Source: Mycolicibacterium confluentis
GTDB lineage: Bacteria > Actinomycetota > Actinomycetes > Mycobacteriales > Mycobacteriaceae
Direction: 5' to 3'
Assembly: GCF_010729895.1 (NCBI RefSeq)
Contig: NZ_AP022612.1
Coordinates: forward strand, 3,906,001 to 3,970,000
DNA length: 64,000 nt
The translations under genes were made by a program, and so were the position numbers. Shown in pieces: positions 18,687-30,800 of this stretch; the first letter of the stretch is position 1, and every line of letters begins with the position of its first letter. Below the pieces are notes generated by a model, which saw only the letters and a program-made list of their open reading frames with translations, was not told the DNA's origin and did not search any database.

Positions 18687-20024
18687 CTACTGCGCTCTGC
18701 TGACCGCCTCGGCCACGCGCGCGGCCACCAGGCTCGCGGTGTCCTCGTCGGCGGCCTCCACCATGACCCGCACCAACTGCTCGGTTCCCGACGGGCGCAA
18801 CAGGATTCGTCCGGTGTCGCCGAGCTCGAGTTCGGCCTCACGCACTGCCGTCTGCACCTCGGGCGCCTGCGCCACGGTGGCCTTGTCCGCGACAGCGACG
18901 TTGATCAGCACCTGCGGAAGTGTGCGCATGGTCGCGACCAGATCGCTCAGCGGCCGCCCGGTCTGGGCCATCCGGGACATCACCCGCAGGCCCGTGACGA
19001 TGCCGTCGCCCGTGGTGCCGAACGCGGGGAGCACGATGTGCCCGGACTGCTCACCACCGAGGGTGAACTCCCCGGCGCGCAGTTCCTCCAGCACATAGCG
19101 GTCACCGACCGCCGTGGTGCGGACGGAGATACCGGCCTCCCGCATGGCCAGATGCAGACCCAGGTTGCTCATCACGGTGGCGACCAGGGTGTTCGACGCG
19201 AGTTCGTCGGCCTCCTGCATGGCCAGGGCGAGCACCACCATGATCGCGTCGCCGTCGATCACCGCGCCCGTGGCGTCGACGGCCAGGCACCGGTCCGCGT
19301 CGCCGTCGTGGGCCAGGCCGAGGTCGGCACCGTGCGCGAGGACCGCGGCCCGCAGACCGTCGAGGTGTGTGGAGCCGCAGCCGTCGTTGATGTTGAGCCC
19401 GTCCGGGGCCGCGCTGATGGCCACCACATTCGCACCCGCGGCGCGGTAGGCGGCGGGGGCGGCGACGGACGCGGCGCCGTTGGCGCAGTCGACGACAACG
19501 GTCAGGCCGTCCAGACGAGTGGTCGCGGCCTTGGCCACATGGAGCAGATAGCGTTCCAGGGCGTCCTCGGCGTCGACGATCCGGCCGATGCCGGCGCCGA
19601 CGGGGCGCTCTCCCGGACCCGCAGCGACGAGTTCGGTGATGCGGTCCTCGGTGTCGTCGTCGAGTTTGTGGCCACCGGGGCCGAAGATCTTGATGCCGTT
19701 GTCCGGCATGGGGTTGTGCGAGGCGGAGATCATCACGCCGAAGTCAGCGTCATAGGCGTTCGTCAGGTAGGCGACCGCCGGGGTGGGCAGTACACCGACG
19801 CGAAGGGCGTCGACACCTTCGCTGGTCAGACCCGCGATCACCGCGGCTTCGAGCATCTCGCCGCTGGCGCGGGGATCCCGCCCCACCACCGCCACGCGAC
19901 GCCGGGCGGGCCCGCTTCGGGCCAGTTGCCGCGCCGCGGCAGAACCCAACGCGAGTGCCAGTTCGGCAGTCAGATCGCGGTTGGCGAGTCCTCGGACACC
20001 ATCGGTGCCGAACAGTCGACCCAT
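18687..20024 (-). CDS. glmM: Phosphoglucosamine mutase
   Basis: This enzyme converts glucosamine-6-phosphate to glucosamine-1-phosphate for UDP-GlcNAc and peptidoglycan synthesis in the cytoplasm. It has 445 residues, a normal length. The phosphoserine is Ser102 in ISASHNP, the metal loop is DGDADR (240-245), the sugar loop is GGEQSGH and the phosphate-binding loop is RPSGTE near the end. ATG 20024 has GAGAGG upstream; the upstream open frame is not coding. It follows rpsI by 74 bases, with a strong hairpin between them. Confidence 0.97.
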   Translation of the reverse strand: MGRLFGTDGVRGLANRDLTAELALALGSAAARQLARSGPARRRVAVVGRDPRASGEMLEAAVIAGLTSEGVDALRVGVLPTPAVAYLTNAYDADFGVMISASHNPMPDNGIKIFGPGGHKLDDDTEDRITELVAAGPGERPVGAGIGRIVDAEDALERYLLHVAKAATTRLDGLTVVVDCANGAASVAAPAAYRAAGANVVAISAAPDGLNINDGCGSTHLDGLRAAVLAHGADLGLAHDGDADRCLAVDATGAVIDGDAIMVVLALAMQEADELASNTLVATVMSNLGLHLAMREAGISVRTTAVGDRYVLEELRAGEFTLGGEQSGHIVLPAFGTTGDGIVTGLRVMSRMAQTGRPLSDLVATMRTLPQVLINVAVADKATVAQAPEVQTAVREAELELGDTGRILLRPSGTEQLVRVMVEAADEDTASLVAARVAEAVSRAQ

Positions 20025-20049
20025 GCACACCTCTCCATGAAACGCCGGA

Positions 20050-20082
20050 GGCGGGCGTGTCGAAGTGTGCGACACGCCCGCC
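20050..20082 (-). terminator. Hairpin between rpsI and glmM (terminator or attenuator)
   Basis: This is a perfect 13-base-pair stem (GGCGGGCGTGTCG and its complement) with a 7-base loop. It sits 16 bases past the rpsI stop, with only a short T run after it (GTTT). In mycobacteria, hairpins without long U-tracts often end transcription, so it probably separates the ribosomal genes from glmM, with some read-through. Confidence 0.7.
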
Positions 20083-20098
20083 CCACCAACAGCAACGA

Positions 20099-20607
<509 letters not shown>

Positions 20608-20611
<4 letters not shown>

Positions 20612-21051
20612 TGGCTCACCTGCTTGATCTCGTACTTCACCGGCTGCTGGGCCGCGTGCGGATGATCGGGACCCGCGTAGACCTTCAGCTTCTTCTGGAT
20701 CTGCCGACCGAGCTTGGTGTGGGGCAGCATGCCGATGACCGCGTTCTCAACGACGCGGGTCGGGTGCTTCTCCAGCAGCTCACCGATGCTGCGCTTGCGC
20801 AGGCCGCCGGGATAACCCGAGTGGCTGTAGGCAAACTTGTTGGTCAGCTTGTCGCCGCTGACGGCGATCTTTTCTGCGTTGACGATGATGACGAAGTCAC
20901 CGCCGTCGACATTGGGCGTGAACGTCGGCTTGTGCTTGCCGCGCAGCAGGGTGGCTGCCGCGACGGCAAGGCGGCCGAGCACCACGTCCTGGGCGTCGAT
21001 GACGTACCACTCACGCGTGGTGTCACCCGCCTTAGGCGTGTACGTAGGCAC
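20608..21051 (-). CDS. rplM: 50S ribosomal protein L13
   Basis: L13 is an early-assembly large-subunit protein, 147 residues. The core motifs [24 protein letters not shown] and [10 protein letters not shown] are all present. GTG 21051 is preceded by AAGAGGTAG. It starts the rplM-rpsI operon, coupled to rpsI by a GTGA overlap. Confidence 0.97.
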
Positions 21052-21195
21052 AGCTCTACCTCTTGATTTCTTCTCGGGTTGATCCCGGGTTCTCACCGGG
21101 CGCCGGTCTGGTGCGAGCGACACGAGCAATCCCCGGCGACCGACATTGACCCGGGACTCGCCGCCCTGAGCAGGGCAGCCGCACACCAACGGAGG

Positions 21196-21225
21196 AGCTT
21201 ACCCGGTGTCATCAGCGCAGGTCAA
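21196..21225 (-). promoter_or_regulatory. Candidate promoter of rplM-rpsI
   Basis: On the minus strand TTGACC (21220-21225) and TAAGCT (21196-21201) are spaced by 18 bases, a good primary-sigma promoter. It leaves a leader of roughly 140 bases before rplM. The rest of the 310-base gap 21052-21361 holds this leader and the terminator below; no gene is seen in it. Confidence 0.6.
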
Positions 21226-21250
21226 AACGCCTCTGCTGGGGAGAATGAGA

Positions 21251-21278
21251 CGACCCCCGGGCCGAAGCCCGGGGGTCG
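21251..21278 (-). terminator. Terminator of the thcA-type aldehyde dehydrogenase gene
   Basis: This is a perfect 12-base-pair GC-rich stem. On the minus strand the loop is TTCG closed by C-G, the very stable UUCG tetraloop. It lies 84 bases beyond the dehydrogenase stop and is followed by a pyrimidine-rich stretch (TCTCATTCTC). Confidence 0.8.
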
Positions 21279-21361
21279 CGTGCGGCTGTGTTTCGGGGGG
21301 CCAAACACTCCCCGCTCAGCGAGCAGGCGCCGACTCCAGCCCACTCGCGGTCAGGTGGGGC

Positions 21362-22885
<1,524 letters not shown>

Positions 22886-22886
22886 G

Positions 22887-22956
22887 GTTGCAACCTCTCA
22901 AAATGTGTCGGTTGTCACTCAACCTAGAAGCGTGAGGGTTGCACCACGGTTGCAAC
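22887..22956. promoter_or_regulatory. Cluster of GTTGCAAC operator-like palindromes
   Basis: There are two perfect 8-base palindromes GTTGCAAC, at 22887-22894 and 22949-22956, 62 bases apart centre to centre (about six helical turns). An extra half-site GTTGCA lies at 22938-22943. They flank the divergent start region of the aldehyde dehydrogenase and TetR genes. Binding by the TetR protein, with possible looping, would repress both genes. The first copy overlaps the dehydrogenase leader right before its ATG. Confidence 0.65.
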
Positions 22957-22979
22957 GGTCATAGTCATCGCTGCAGAAT

Positions 22980-23585
22980 CTGCAGATCATCAACGCCCCA
23001 CGCAGAACACCTCGCCAGGCGCGGTCCCGGGAGACCCTGGACGTCCTGGTGGAGGCGGCCGCGCAGGTGTTCTCGCGGGAGGGGCTGTCCGCCACCACCA
23101 ACCGCATCGCCGAACGTGCCGGAGTCTCGATCGGCACCCTCTACCAGTACTTCCCCGACAAACACGCCCTGCTGCGGGCCATCGCGGCCCGCCATGTGCG
23201 TGACGGGGAGCGGCGGTTGACCTCGCTGTTCGACCGGTTGCGCACCGAGGCGCCCGCGTTCGACGAGACCATGGCGTGCGTCCTGACCGAACTCGTCGAC
23301 CTGCACCGCGACCGCCCGGCGTTGCATGCCCTGCTTCACCGACTGACCACGACCAGTGCTGACATCGAGGAACTGCAGGACTTCGAGGACAGACTCTGCG
23401 GTGAGGTGGCCTTCCACCTCAAGCGTTGTGAGCGCGGCGGCGACGACCCCGACCAGCTCGCCCGGACTCTCGTCGCCGCGGTCGACGCGCAGTTGCATCG
23501 AGTGCTGACCAGGACCGGCTACGGCGACGACGCCGTCGAGCAGTTGTGCCGCACGGTCACCCAGCTTGCTCCAGAACGGCCCTGA
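22980..23585 (+). CDS. TetR-family transcriptional regulator
   Basis: A complete N-terminal helix-turn-helix (TLDVLVEAAAQVFSREG, then NRIAERAGVSIGTLYQYFPDK) precedes a C-terminal ligand domain of about 130 residues. The frame is open back to a TAG at 22962. The only ATG/GTG/TTG start is GTG 23049, which would cut into the first helix, so translation probably begins at CTG 22980 or 22971, or at another non-standard start. The arginine-rich N-terminal arm (PRRTPRQARSR) supports the longer form. It is divergent from the aldehyde dehydrogenase and probably represses it through the GTTGCAAC sites. The 3' end overlaps the convergent hydrolase by 29 bases. Confidence 0.85.
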   Translation: MQIINAPRRTPRQARSRETLDVLVEAAAQVFSREGLSATTNRIAERAGVSIGTLYQYFPDKHALLRAIAARHVRDGERRLTSLFDRLRTEAPAFDETMACVLTELVDLHRDRPALHALLHRLTTTSADIEELQDFEDRLCGEVAFHLKRCERGGDDPDQLARTLVAAVDAQLHRVLTRTGYGDDAVEQLCRTVTQLAPERP

Positions 23586-24489
23586 CCGTCTCCCGCCCCG
23601 CCTCGGCGAGCTGCGTCAGACCAGGCTCCTCGATCGGGTAGTGCCCGCAGTTCTCCAGCATCACCGTTGCGGTTGTCACCGAGATGCGTTGCAGGAAACG
23701 AAGGCTCACCTCGGGTGGGGTCCAGGCGTCGGCGGCCGGGGCGACCAGGGTCACCGGCGCGCCCCGATACCGCTCCGGCGGCGTGTGCCCAAAGTTCAGC
23801 CAACTCGACAGGAATCCCAAGGGCACCCGCGCACCGCCGCCGCGCGGATCTGACGCACACAGCGTGGCCAGGCCGGGGTCACCGCTCATCGCGGACATGT
23901 CGGCCAGCCAGCGGATAGGCACCCGCACCGACCCCACCACCGGACTGATCGCACGCAACGCAACATCACTGAACCTGCCGCCGGGGAACCGGGCCACGGC
24001 CTCGCGCACCGCTGGGTCCTCGGTGTCCAGCAGAGACGTCGCGAGCACGGCCGCCACCCCACCCGTGCGGGCGGCCGCCTCGTAGGCCAGCATGCCGCCC
24101 ATGCTCGCGCCGAACAGGATGATCGGGCGTGGGTCCCGTCGGCGTTCGGCCTCGATGATGTCGCACATCAGGTGGACCCAGTCCGAATACCGGACGGCAC
24201 CCGGTCGGGGTTCTTCGGTGTAGCCGTACAGGGGCAGATCCGGGGCCAGCACCTCGACGCCCTCGGCGGCCACGAGACCCGCCAGCGGCCACAGTGCCGC
24301 CGAGTACCCGCCGCCGCCGTGCACCAGAATGCCGCGCACCGGGGCCGTCGGGTCACCCCCGCGGGCGATGTGGACGCGGCGGCCACGCCAGGGCATCCAC
24401 GTCGAGTGCGGTGCCGCCGTCGGCGCCCGACGCGCGGCGGGCAGGAAGGCCGCGTACCGGTCGATCACGCTGTTCATGTCGCTGGTCAT
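23557..24489 (-). CDS. Alpha/beta hydrolase
   Basis: This 310-residue alpha/beta-hydrolase fold protein has nucleophile Ser129 in GASMGG, a probable oxyanion loop (ILVHGGGGYS) and a catalytic His283 in NCGHYPIEEPG. The acid is probably in AADAWTPPE. There is no signal peptide, so it is cytoplasmic. Esterase, lipase or lactonase activity is possible; the substrate is unknown. Confidence 0.87.
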   Translation of the reverse strand: MTSDMNSVIDRYAAFLPAARRAPTAAPHSTWMPWRGRRVHIARGGDPTAPVRGILVHGGGGYSAALWPLAGLVAAEGVEVLAPDLPLYGYTEEPRPGAVRYSDWVHLMCDIIEAERRRDPRPIILFGASMGGMLAYEAAARTGGVAAVLATSLLDTEDPAVREAVARFPGGRFSDVALRAISPVVGSVRVPIRWLADMSAMSGDPGLATLCASDPRGGGARVPLGFLSSWLNFGHTPPERYRGAPVTLVAPAADAWTPPEVSLRFLQRISVTTATVMLENCGHYPIEEPGLTQLAEAGRETVRAVLEQAG

Positions 24490-24588
24490 GACTCGATCGT
24501 GGGTGCCCGCCGCGGTGCTGACAACTCGCTTTCAGGTGTCCATTCCGCGCAGGTCAGGGCGCGTGTGGCGAGGACTGCTCAGGTTTTC

Positions 24589-25878
24589 TCAACCGAGCGC
24601 GAAGTCGATGCCGGCCAGGTGACCGCCGGCCTGTGCGCGGCTGGCGGTGTCGGGGGCGCTGCGGTGCAGCGCTTCCCAGCCGTCGCGGTCGTCGCGGCCT
24701 TCGGGCAGATCGAGCCACCGCCGCAGGAGCTGGGGCTGCTCCGCTGCCTCGGCCAGCACCGCGGCGCGCAGCGTTGCCGACAACTGCGTGCGCAGCCGGG
24801 CGATCGCCGGCGATGCCGACTGGGGCAGCAGCGGGCCCTGGTAGCGCGCCAGGGCAGCGTCGACGTCACCGGCGTCCAGGGCCGCGAAGACCTCGCCGAC
24901 GTCGGTGGTGATGGGCAGCGTGAGCCGGTAGGGCCGAGACCCCAACTGCGGGCTGCCGATCACCTTGCGCAGCCGGGACATCTCGGCGCGCACGGTGACG
25001 ACGTCGAGGTCCTTGTCGTCGAGCAGCAGCGCCAGGTGATCGGCGCTGAGCCCCTCGGGGTGGCGGCTCAGCAGCACCAGGATGTCGGCGTGCCTGCCGG
25101 TCAACTGCGATGCGCGCAGGTGCCCGAACTCATCGGTGACGACCCAGCGCGGGCGATCGGCGCCGAGGACCACCAGGTGCGGCTGGGGTTCGGCAGGTTC
25201 GGGCGCCGCACCGGTCAGCCTCAGCAGCGCCAGATGGTTCTCCACCGCGACGGCCGTCGCGCGCACCAGCGCCAGCGTCTGCGGCGAGGCGATCTGCACT
25301 CCCCCAGTCAGGTCGATCGCCCCGAGCAGCGCACCGCTGTCTGGGTCATGCACGGGGGCGGCCGTGCAACTCCACGGCTGCACAATGCGGGAGAAGTGCT
25401 CGGAGCCGTGGATCTGCAGTTCGCGGTCCAACGCCAGCGCGGTGCCGGGCGCGTTGGTGCCCGCTCCGCGTTCACTCCAGTCCGCACCGGGCACGAAGTT
25501 CATCTGCTCGGCCTTGCGCTGCGCGACCGCGTCGCCTTCGACCCACAGCAGGGTGCCGTCGGCCGACGTCACAGCCACCAATGCGCCGGACTCCATGGCG
25601 TCCTCGACCAGGAGGCGACGGATCACCGGCAGCGCCGGGGCCAGCGGATGCCGGTCCCGCATGTCGGCGATGTGCTGGGCAGCCGACGACTCGCGTGCGC
25701 CGCCGATGTTGGGATCGACTCCCTTGGCCAGGCTGCGCTGCCAACTCTGCGCGATCAGCGGGCGCACGATCTCGAGATCGGCCGCCCCGACCTCCCCAGC
25801 CAGAAACTTCTCGTGCGCCGTCCGGACAGCGCGCGCCCGCGAGGGGTCGCTTCGTGCTGTCTTGTCCGCCGAGCTCAC
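24589..25878 (-). CDS. GAF-domain transcriptional regulator
   Basis: This is a regulator of about 429 residues. After an N-terminal region (ARAVRTAHEKFLAGE...PLIAQSWQRSLAKGVDP) typical of AcoR-like activators comes a GAF sensor domain (SADGTLLWVEGD, GAGTNAPGTALAL, QPWSCTAAPVHD). A C-terminal DNA-binding region includes VRAEMSRLRKVIG. The sigma-54 AAA domain of AcoR is absent. GTG 25878 is preferred; GTG 25905 would add nine residues. Such regulators are often linked with alcohol and aldehyde dehydrogenase genes, so it may activate the aldehyde dehydrogenase here. Confidence 0.8.
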   Translation of the reverse strand: MSSADKTARSDPSRARAVRTAHEKFLAGEVGAADLEIVRPLIAQSWQRSLAKGVDPNIGGARESSAAQHIADMRDRHPLAPALPVIRRLLVEDAMESGALVAVTSADGTLLWVEGDAVAQRKAEQMNFVPGADWSERGAGTNAPGTALALDRELQIHGSEHFSRIVQPWSCTAAPVHDPDSGALLGAIDLTGGVQIASPQTLALVRATAVAVENHLALLRLTGAAPEPAEPQPHLVVLGADRPRWVVTDEFGHLRASQLTGRHADILVLLSRHPEGLSADHLALLLDDKDLDVVTVRAEMSRLRKVIGSPQLGSRPYRLTLPITTDVGEVFAALDAGDVDAALARYQGPLLPQSASPAIARLRTQLSATLRAAVLAEAAEQPQLLRRWLDLPEGRDDRDGWEALHRSAPDTASRAQAGGHLAGIDFALG

Positions 25879-25921
25879 GTGCGTTGACGATACGCCGGAT
25901 GCCACGGGGCATGTACGGCGT

Positions 25922-25965
25922 CTGCGCGGCCCCGGCTGGCTCTCCTTCCGGCCGGGGCCGCGCAG
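25922..25965 (-). terminator. Hairpin ending the ESX-4 leftward operon
   Basis: This is a perfect 15-base-pair GC-rich stem (arms 25922-25936 and 25951-25965, loop 14 bases), 16 bases past the esxT stop. No U-tract follows. It probably ends the esxU-esxT transcript before the GAF regulator. Confidence 0.65.
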
Positions 25966-25981
25966 CGGTCTGATGCCGCGG

Positions 25982-26278
25982 CTACCGGTACCAGGTGGTG
26001 GCCGCGTGCCGATCGGCGTCCGCAACGGCGGCGGTTCCGTCCCGCACCGCGTTGCCGAGGCGGACGAGGATGTCGTTGAGAGCGGTCGCGGCGCGGTTCC
26101 ACCGGGTCTGTTCGACGCGGTAGGCGGCCGCCGCGTCTCGCGTCCACACCTCCTGCAGCGGGGCGATCGCGGCCTTGAGGTCGTCCAGCAGCGCATTCAA
26201 CTGCGTTGCGGTGGCGTGGATCTCGCGCCGCACCCCCGCCTCGATCTCTCCGAACTGATAGGACAGCACCGGGTCCAT
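25982..26278 (-). CDS. esxT: ESX-4 secreted protein EsxT (WXG100 superfamily)
   Basis: This small helical-hairpin protein of 98 residues is half of the EsxU-EsxT heterodimer secreted by ESX-4. It opens MDPVLSYQFGEIEAGVRREI, very like M. tuberculosis EsxT. The turn reads VWTRDAAAAY, so the WXG motif is replaced by W-T-R. It lies nine bases after esxU. Confidence 0.93.
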   Translation of the reverse strand: MDPVLSYQFGEIEAGVRREIHATATQLNALLDDLKAAIAPLQEVWTRDAAAAYRVEQTRWNRAATALNDILVRLGNAVRDGTAAVADADRHAATTWYR

Positions 26279-26287
26279 GGCGTCGCC

Positions 26288-26599
26288 CTACAGGTCCGCG
26301 ACCGCGGAGCCGAGGTGGCGGGCGTGGGTGTCGGCGGCCTCACGCAGCGACTGCTCGTTGGCCCGGATGGTCGCGGCGATGCCGTCCAGCGCGCCGCACA
26401 GCCGGTTCGATTCCGCGCCCCAGCGCCCCACGGCGTCCTGGAACACCGTGGCCGCGGGCCCACTCCAGACCGACGGCGGCACCGAGGTCATGCGCGAAAG
26501 AAAGGTCTGCAGCAGCGCACGGACCTCGGCTCCGCGAGCGTCGGTGGCGGCCGCGGCTTTGGCCATCAACACGAAATCTGTGGACAGGGTGTCCGTCAT
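26288..26599 (-). CDS. esxU: ESX-4 secreted protein EsxU (WXG100 superfamily)
   Basis: This partner of EsxT has 103 residues and a true WXG turn (VWSGPAATVFQ). ATG 26599 has GAGGAGAG seven bases upstream. The order esxU-esxT after the accessory and eccC4 genes matches the ESX-4 locus of M. tuberculosis (Rv3445c-Rv3444c). Confidence 0.93.
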   Translation of the reverse strand: MTDTLSTDFVLMAKAAAATDARGAEVRALLQTFLSRMTSVPPSVWSGPAATVFQDAVGRWGAESNRLCGALDGIAATIRANEQSLREAADTHARHLGSAVADL

Positions 26600-26666
26600 C
26601 GGTTCTCTCCTCTTCCTTTTCCAGCTGTTGATCATTGGACGGTGCTGCACCTGAATCGGTTCCACA

Positions 26667-27821
26667 TCAGCGGATCTCGCGCGCCGTTCGCACCGCGTCG
26701 TCGCACGCCTGCGCCACGTCCTGCTCGGCGCCGCGACGGCTCTGGCAGCCGATCCCGATCCGGGTGTCGCCGTCGACGAGCACCAGCCAGCGGATGTCCC
26801 GGCCATCGCGCTGTTCCCGGTAGCTGACGACGTGGCGCCCGCCCCGCTGATCCCGCGGATTGAAGTCGACGAAGACGCCGGGCGACTGCGCGTCGAGCGA
26901 CGTCCACAGATCCGTGGCGACCTCGGCGATCCCGCGCCCTGGCACCGGGGCCTGCGTCACGTGCAGGACCGCCGCCGCATCGGGCGAGATCACCTCCACT
27001 CGTCTCGAACCGGGCCCGGTCACGACGTGACGGACGGTCCAGTGCTGTGGGATCACGGCGGTCACGCGGCCCTCGACGAGTGTCGCCGTGGGCCCTGCCG
27101 CGCTCTGTCGCGGCGAGGTGCCGATCCACGAGATCGCCCCTGCTGACAGCAGTACCGCGGTGGTGACTGCGGCCACGAGAAGTCCGATGCGGGGGCGCTG
27201 CGACGTGGGCTGTTCGGCCTCGGCGGCGGCCGGGGCCCATCGAAGTGGGTCCACGGTGCGGCAGGCTCGTCCCTGGCCGGCCAGGCGGTCGGCGATGTCA
27301 TTCATGAGTGCCTGCGCGCCGGGCACATCGACGGGAGCATCGATCCACACCGGTCCCGGCCGGTCCAGCACTGCGCGCACCACCTCGGCCACGACGGCCG
27401 CCCTGTCGTCGGACAGCACGGGGCGCGGTAGGGCGCTGGGCTCCTCGGAACCACGGATCAGTACGAGCCTTGGTGCGATCTCCACCATTGCGGCCCCGCC
27501 GTCGGTCACCATGTCCGCGCGCGTGACGCACGCCGCCGGGCTCACAAGGGTGGCGGCGCCCTCGGCGAGTACGGCGACCCGCGCGGGCCGCCACCACGTG
27601 GGATGGACCAGCGTCGCCGCGTCGGCGCCATCGAGCAGCGGTTCGAGAAGACGTCGCCACACCTCGGCCGTGGGCACGACGCTATCGCCGAGGACTGTCA
27701 GGGCGTCGACGTCGTGGTCGAGCACCGCCGCGGTGAGCGCGGGATCCGCTTTAGTCGTGCGCCCTTCACTGCGCATCCGCACGGACACCGGACCCACCTC
27801 GCACACCACGGCACGAGTCAT
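26667..27821 (-). CDS. Type VII secretion-associated protein (Rv3446c-like)
   Basis: This 384-residue ESX-4 accessory protein has a cytoplasmic N-terminal domain (about 1-205) with an actin/Hsp70-like first strand (VVCEVGPVSVRM). One transmembrane helix follows (211-234) and then an extracellular domain. The same position between eccC4 and esxU is held by Rv3446c in M. tuberculosis. ATG 27821 overlaps the eccC4 stop by four bases. Its exact role in secretion is unknown. Confidence 0.85.
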   Translation of the reverse strand: MTRAVVCEVGPVSVRMRSEGRTTKADPALTAAVLDHDVDALTVLGDSVVPTAEVWRRLLEPLLDGADAATLVHPTWWRPARVAVLAEGAATLVSPAACVTRADMVTDGGAAMVEIAPRLVLIRGSEEPSALPRPVLSDDRAAVVAEVVRAVLDRPGPVWIDAPVDVPGAQALMNDIADRLAGQGRACRTVDPLRWAPAAAEAEQPTSQRPRIGLLVAAVTTAVLLSAGAISWIGTSPRQSAAGPTATLVEGRVTAVIPQHWTVRHVVTGPGSRRVEVISPDAAAVLHVTQAPVPGRGIAEVATDLWTSLDAQSPGVFVDFNPRDQRGGRHVVSYREQRDGRDIRWLVLVDGDTRIGIGCQSRRGAEQDVAQACDDAVRTAREIR

Positions 27822-30800
27822 GCTCGGCTCCAGGCTGTTTGGATGATCTGCTGTCCACCGGAGCGCGTGACCAGAACACCTCGTCCGGGCGGCAGCAGCC
27901 GTGCTCGTCCCGCCGCCAGCCCTGCGCCCTCGTCGGCGCCGGTGCTCAACTGCAGTCCCGCCGCGTCCCCGTCACGCACGGCGGCCAGCACCGGTTCGTA
28001 CAGGGCGCGACCCGCACCGGCACTGCGCCGCGCGATCACCATGTGCAGGCCGATGTCGCGTGCGTGCGGCAACACGGGAAGCAGCACCGAGAACGGATCC
28101 CCCGCCGCGACGAGGTCGTAGTCGTCGACCACGAGGAACACCCGGCGCGGGACGCCTCCCGCGCCGATGCGCTGGTGCAGGTCGGGAAGCAGGTCGCCAA
28201 GTGCCGCGGCCACCCGCGCGCCGGTGGTGGCGTGCCTGACGGTCCGCGGCGGGTCCAGGGTGCGTCGCGGATCGACCACGACCACGTCCGCCGTCTCGGG
28301 CAATTGCCGTACCACGGTGCGCAACACCGAGGTCTTGCCCGAGCCGGGGTCGCCGAGGATCACCAGGTGTGGCTGCTGGTCGAAATCGAGAACGGCGCTG
28401 GATAATTGGGTCTCGTCGATGCCGAGGATGACGGTGTGTTCGGCGGCGTGGTCGTCGAGATCCGCGAGTTCCACCAGTGTGGGCAACACCCTGATCGCAG
28501 GCGCGCGCAGACCGGGATGAGAGGCCACCAACTGCTCCCCGGCACGGTGGGTGGCCTCGGCCAGTCCGGTCGGCGACCCCTGTCCGTCGAGCCTGGGCAG
28601 CGCCACCGTGAGAGGCATACCGTCGTCGGCAAGTCCGCGGCCGGGGCGGCCGACGGGGACACCACGGGCGGCCCGTCGATCGATCTCCGAGTCGAGAGGA
28701 TCCGCCAACCGCAGCTCGATGCGGGTACCGATCTGATCGCGCAGTGCGGGCCGCAGGTCGGCCCACCTGGTCGCGCCGATCACGACATGCACCCCGACCG
28801 AAAGCCCCTCGGCCGCAAGCGCGGTGATCGATGCGTCCAACGCCTCGTTGTCCTGCCGAAGGGACGCCCACCCGTCCACGATCAGGAGGACGTCACCGTA
28901 GGGATCGTCGTCTGGGCCCTGCGGCCGAAGCCGCTGGTACTCGGCCATCGAATCGGCACCCACTCGGGCGAACAACACCTCCCGCCTCCGCACCAACGCA
29001 CTCAGTTCCGCCACGGTGCGCGCCGCCAGTTCGGTGTCCCGCCGACCCGCGAGTGCTCCCACATGAGGAAGCGCCCGCAGCGGACCCAGCCCGCCACCGC
29101 CGAAGTCCAGGCAGTACATCTGAATTCGGCGTGGTGAATGCGTGGCGGCCAGCGCCATGGCCAGAGTTCGCAGGGTGCAGCTCTTGCCGGACTGCGGCGC
29201 ACCGATCACAACGACGTTGCCCGCCGACCCGGACAGATCCACCGTGAGCGGCACCCGGCGCTGGTCGAAGACGCGGTCCACCATGCCGATCGGGACCCGC
29301 AGATCGGCCGCCGGCACCTGTGCGAGCACGGCGTCCAGGGCCGGTGATCGCTGCAGTGGGGTCAACCAGACCTGATGCGCTGGTACTCCCTGCCCCGCGA
29401 TGCGGTCCAACGCCGCGTCGAGGACCGACGGGACGCTGCGACGCACCGGCGGCGGGGGTGCCTCTTCTGCGACCGCGACGGTGAAGAGAACTGGCCTACC
29501 GCAGATCTCAGCGACCGAATGTTGGGGCGCGCGCGTCGGGCCGGAGACGTAGGAGGCCGTGAACCGGATCGGTTCGGCGGCACCGACCTTGAGGAACCCG
29601 TTGCCCGGCGACTGCGGCAGTTCGTAGGCGTCGGCCACACCGAGCACGGCCCGGGATTCCGCGGCTGACAACGTCTTGAGGCAGATGCGATAGGACAGAT
29701 GGGATTCCAGGCCGCGCAGTCTGCCCTCGTCGAGGCGCTGGCTGGCCAGCAGCAGGTGGATGCCCAGCGAGCGACCGAGGCGGCCGATCGCGCCGAACAC
29801 GTCGATGAACTCCGGGTGGTGGGTCAGGAGTTCCGCGAACTCGTCGACGATCACCATCAGGGACGGAAGAGGTGGCAGCGCAGCACCGCCGGCCCGGGCC
29901 CGGGCGTAGTCGGCGACACCCGCGAGATTGCCGGCTTCGCGCAGCAGGCGCTGGCGGCGAGTGATCTCCCCGGTCAACGCGTCCTGCATCCGATCAACCA
30001 GATACGACTCGTCCGCAAGATTGGTGATGACGGCGCTGACGTGCGGGGACCGCTCCAGGCCGAGGAACGCCGCGCCCCCTTTGAAGTCGACGAGAATCAG
30101 GTTGAGGGTCTCCGAGGGGTGTGCGGTGACCATCCCGAGGGCGATGGTCTTCAACAACTCCGACTTGCCCGAGCCCGTCGCACCGATGCACAGACCGTGC
30201 GGGCCCATGCCGCCCGCGGCCGCCTCCCGAATGTCGAGGGACACCGGTTCACCGCAGCCGGCGACGCCCAGGGGAACGCACAGCGTGTTGCCCTCGGGCC
30301 GGCTGTCCATTAGGTCCGGCCATTCGGTGCCGCGGCGCACAGGTGCACCCCCGTGCGGGGCCAGCGTGCGCGCGAAGGCCAGGGCATGCGCCAGGGACAT
30401 CAGATCCGGTTCGGGCACCCCGACGGGGTCCCACCACGCCCCGTCCGCGCCCAACTGGACCGTGGTGTCGGCGCCGTCGCAGGGGCCGACGGTCAGCACG
30501 GACACATCTGGCGGCAGGCTCTGCATGGCGACGCCAGGCTGGTCGACCACGATCAGGAGGTGTGCGCCCGCCCGGCGGGCGGCCACAGCGGCGGTGAGGC
30601 TGCCGTACACCGTCGCCTGATCTACGTGCGGCAACCACTTGATCCAATCCCACTGTGCCTCCGTCATCGCCGTGATCACTGCGGTCACCGAGAGGGCATC
30701 CGGTCCGTGCGCCAGAACCGATCGGCAGAGCATGTTGCGCAGGAACGCGCGGGCCTGCGGCGGTGGGCCCGCGACCGCCGTCGCCCGGTGGGCCAGCACG

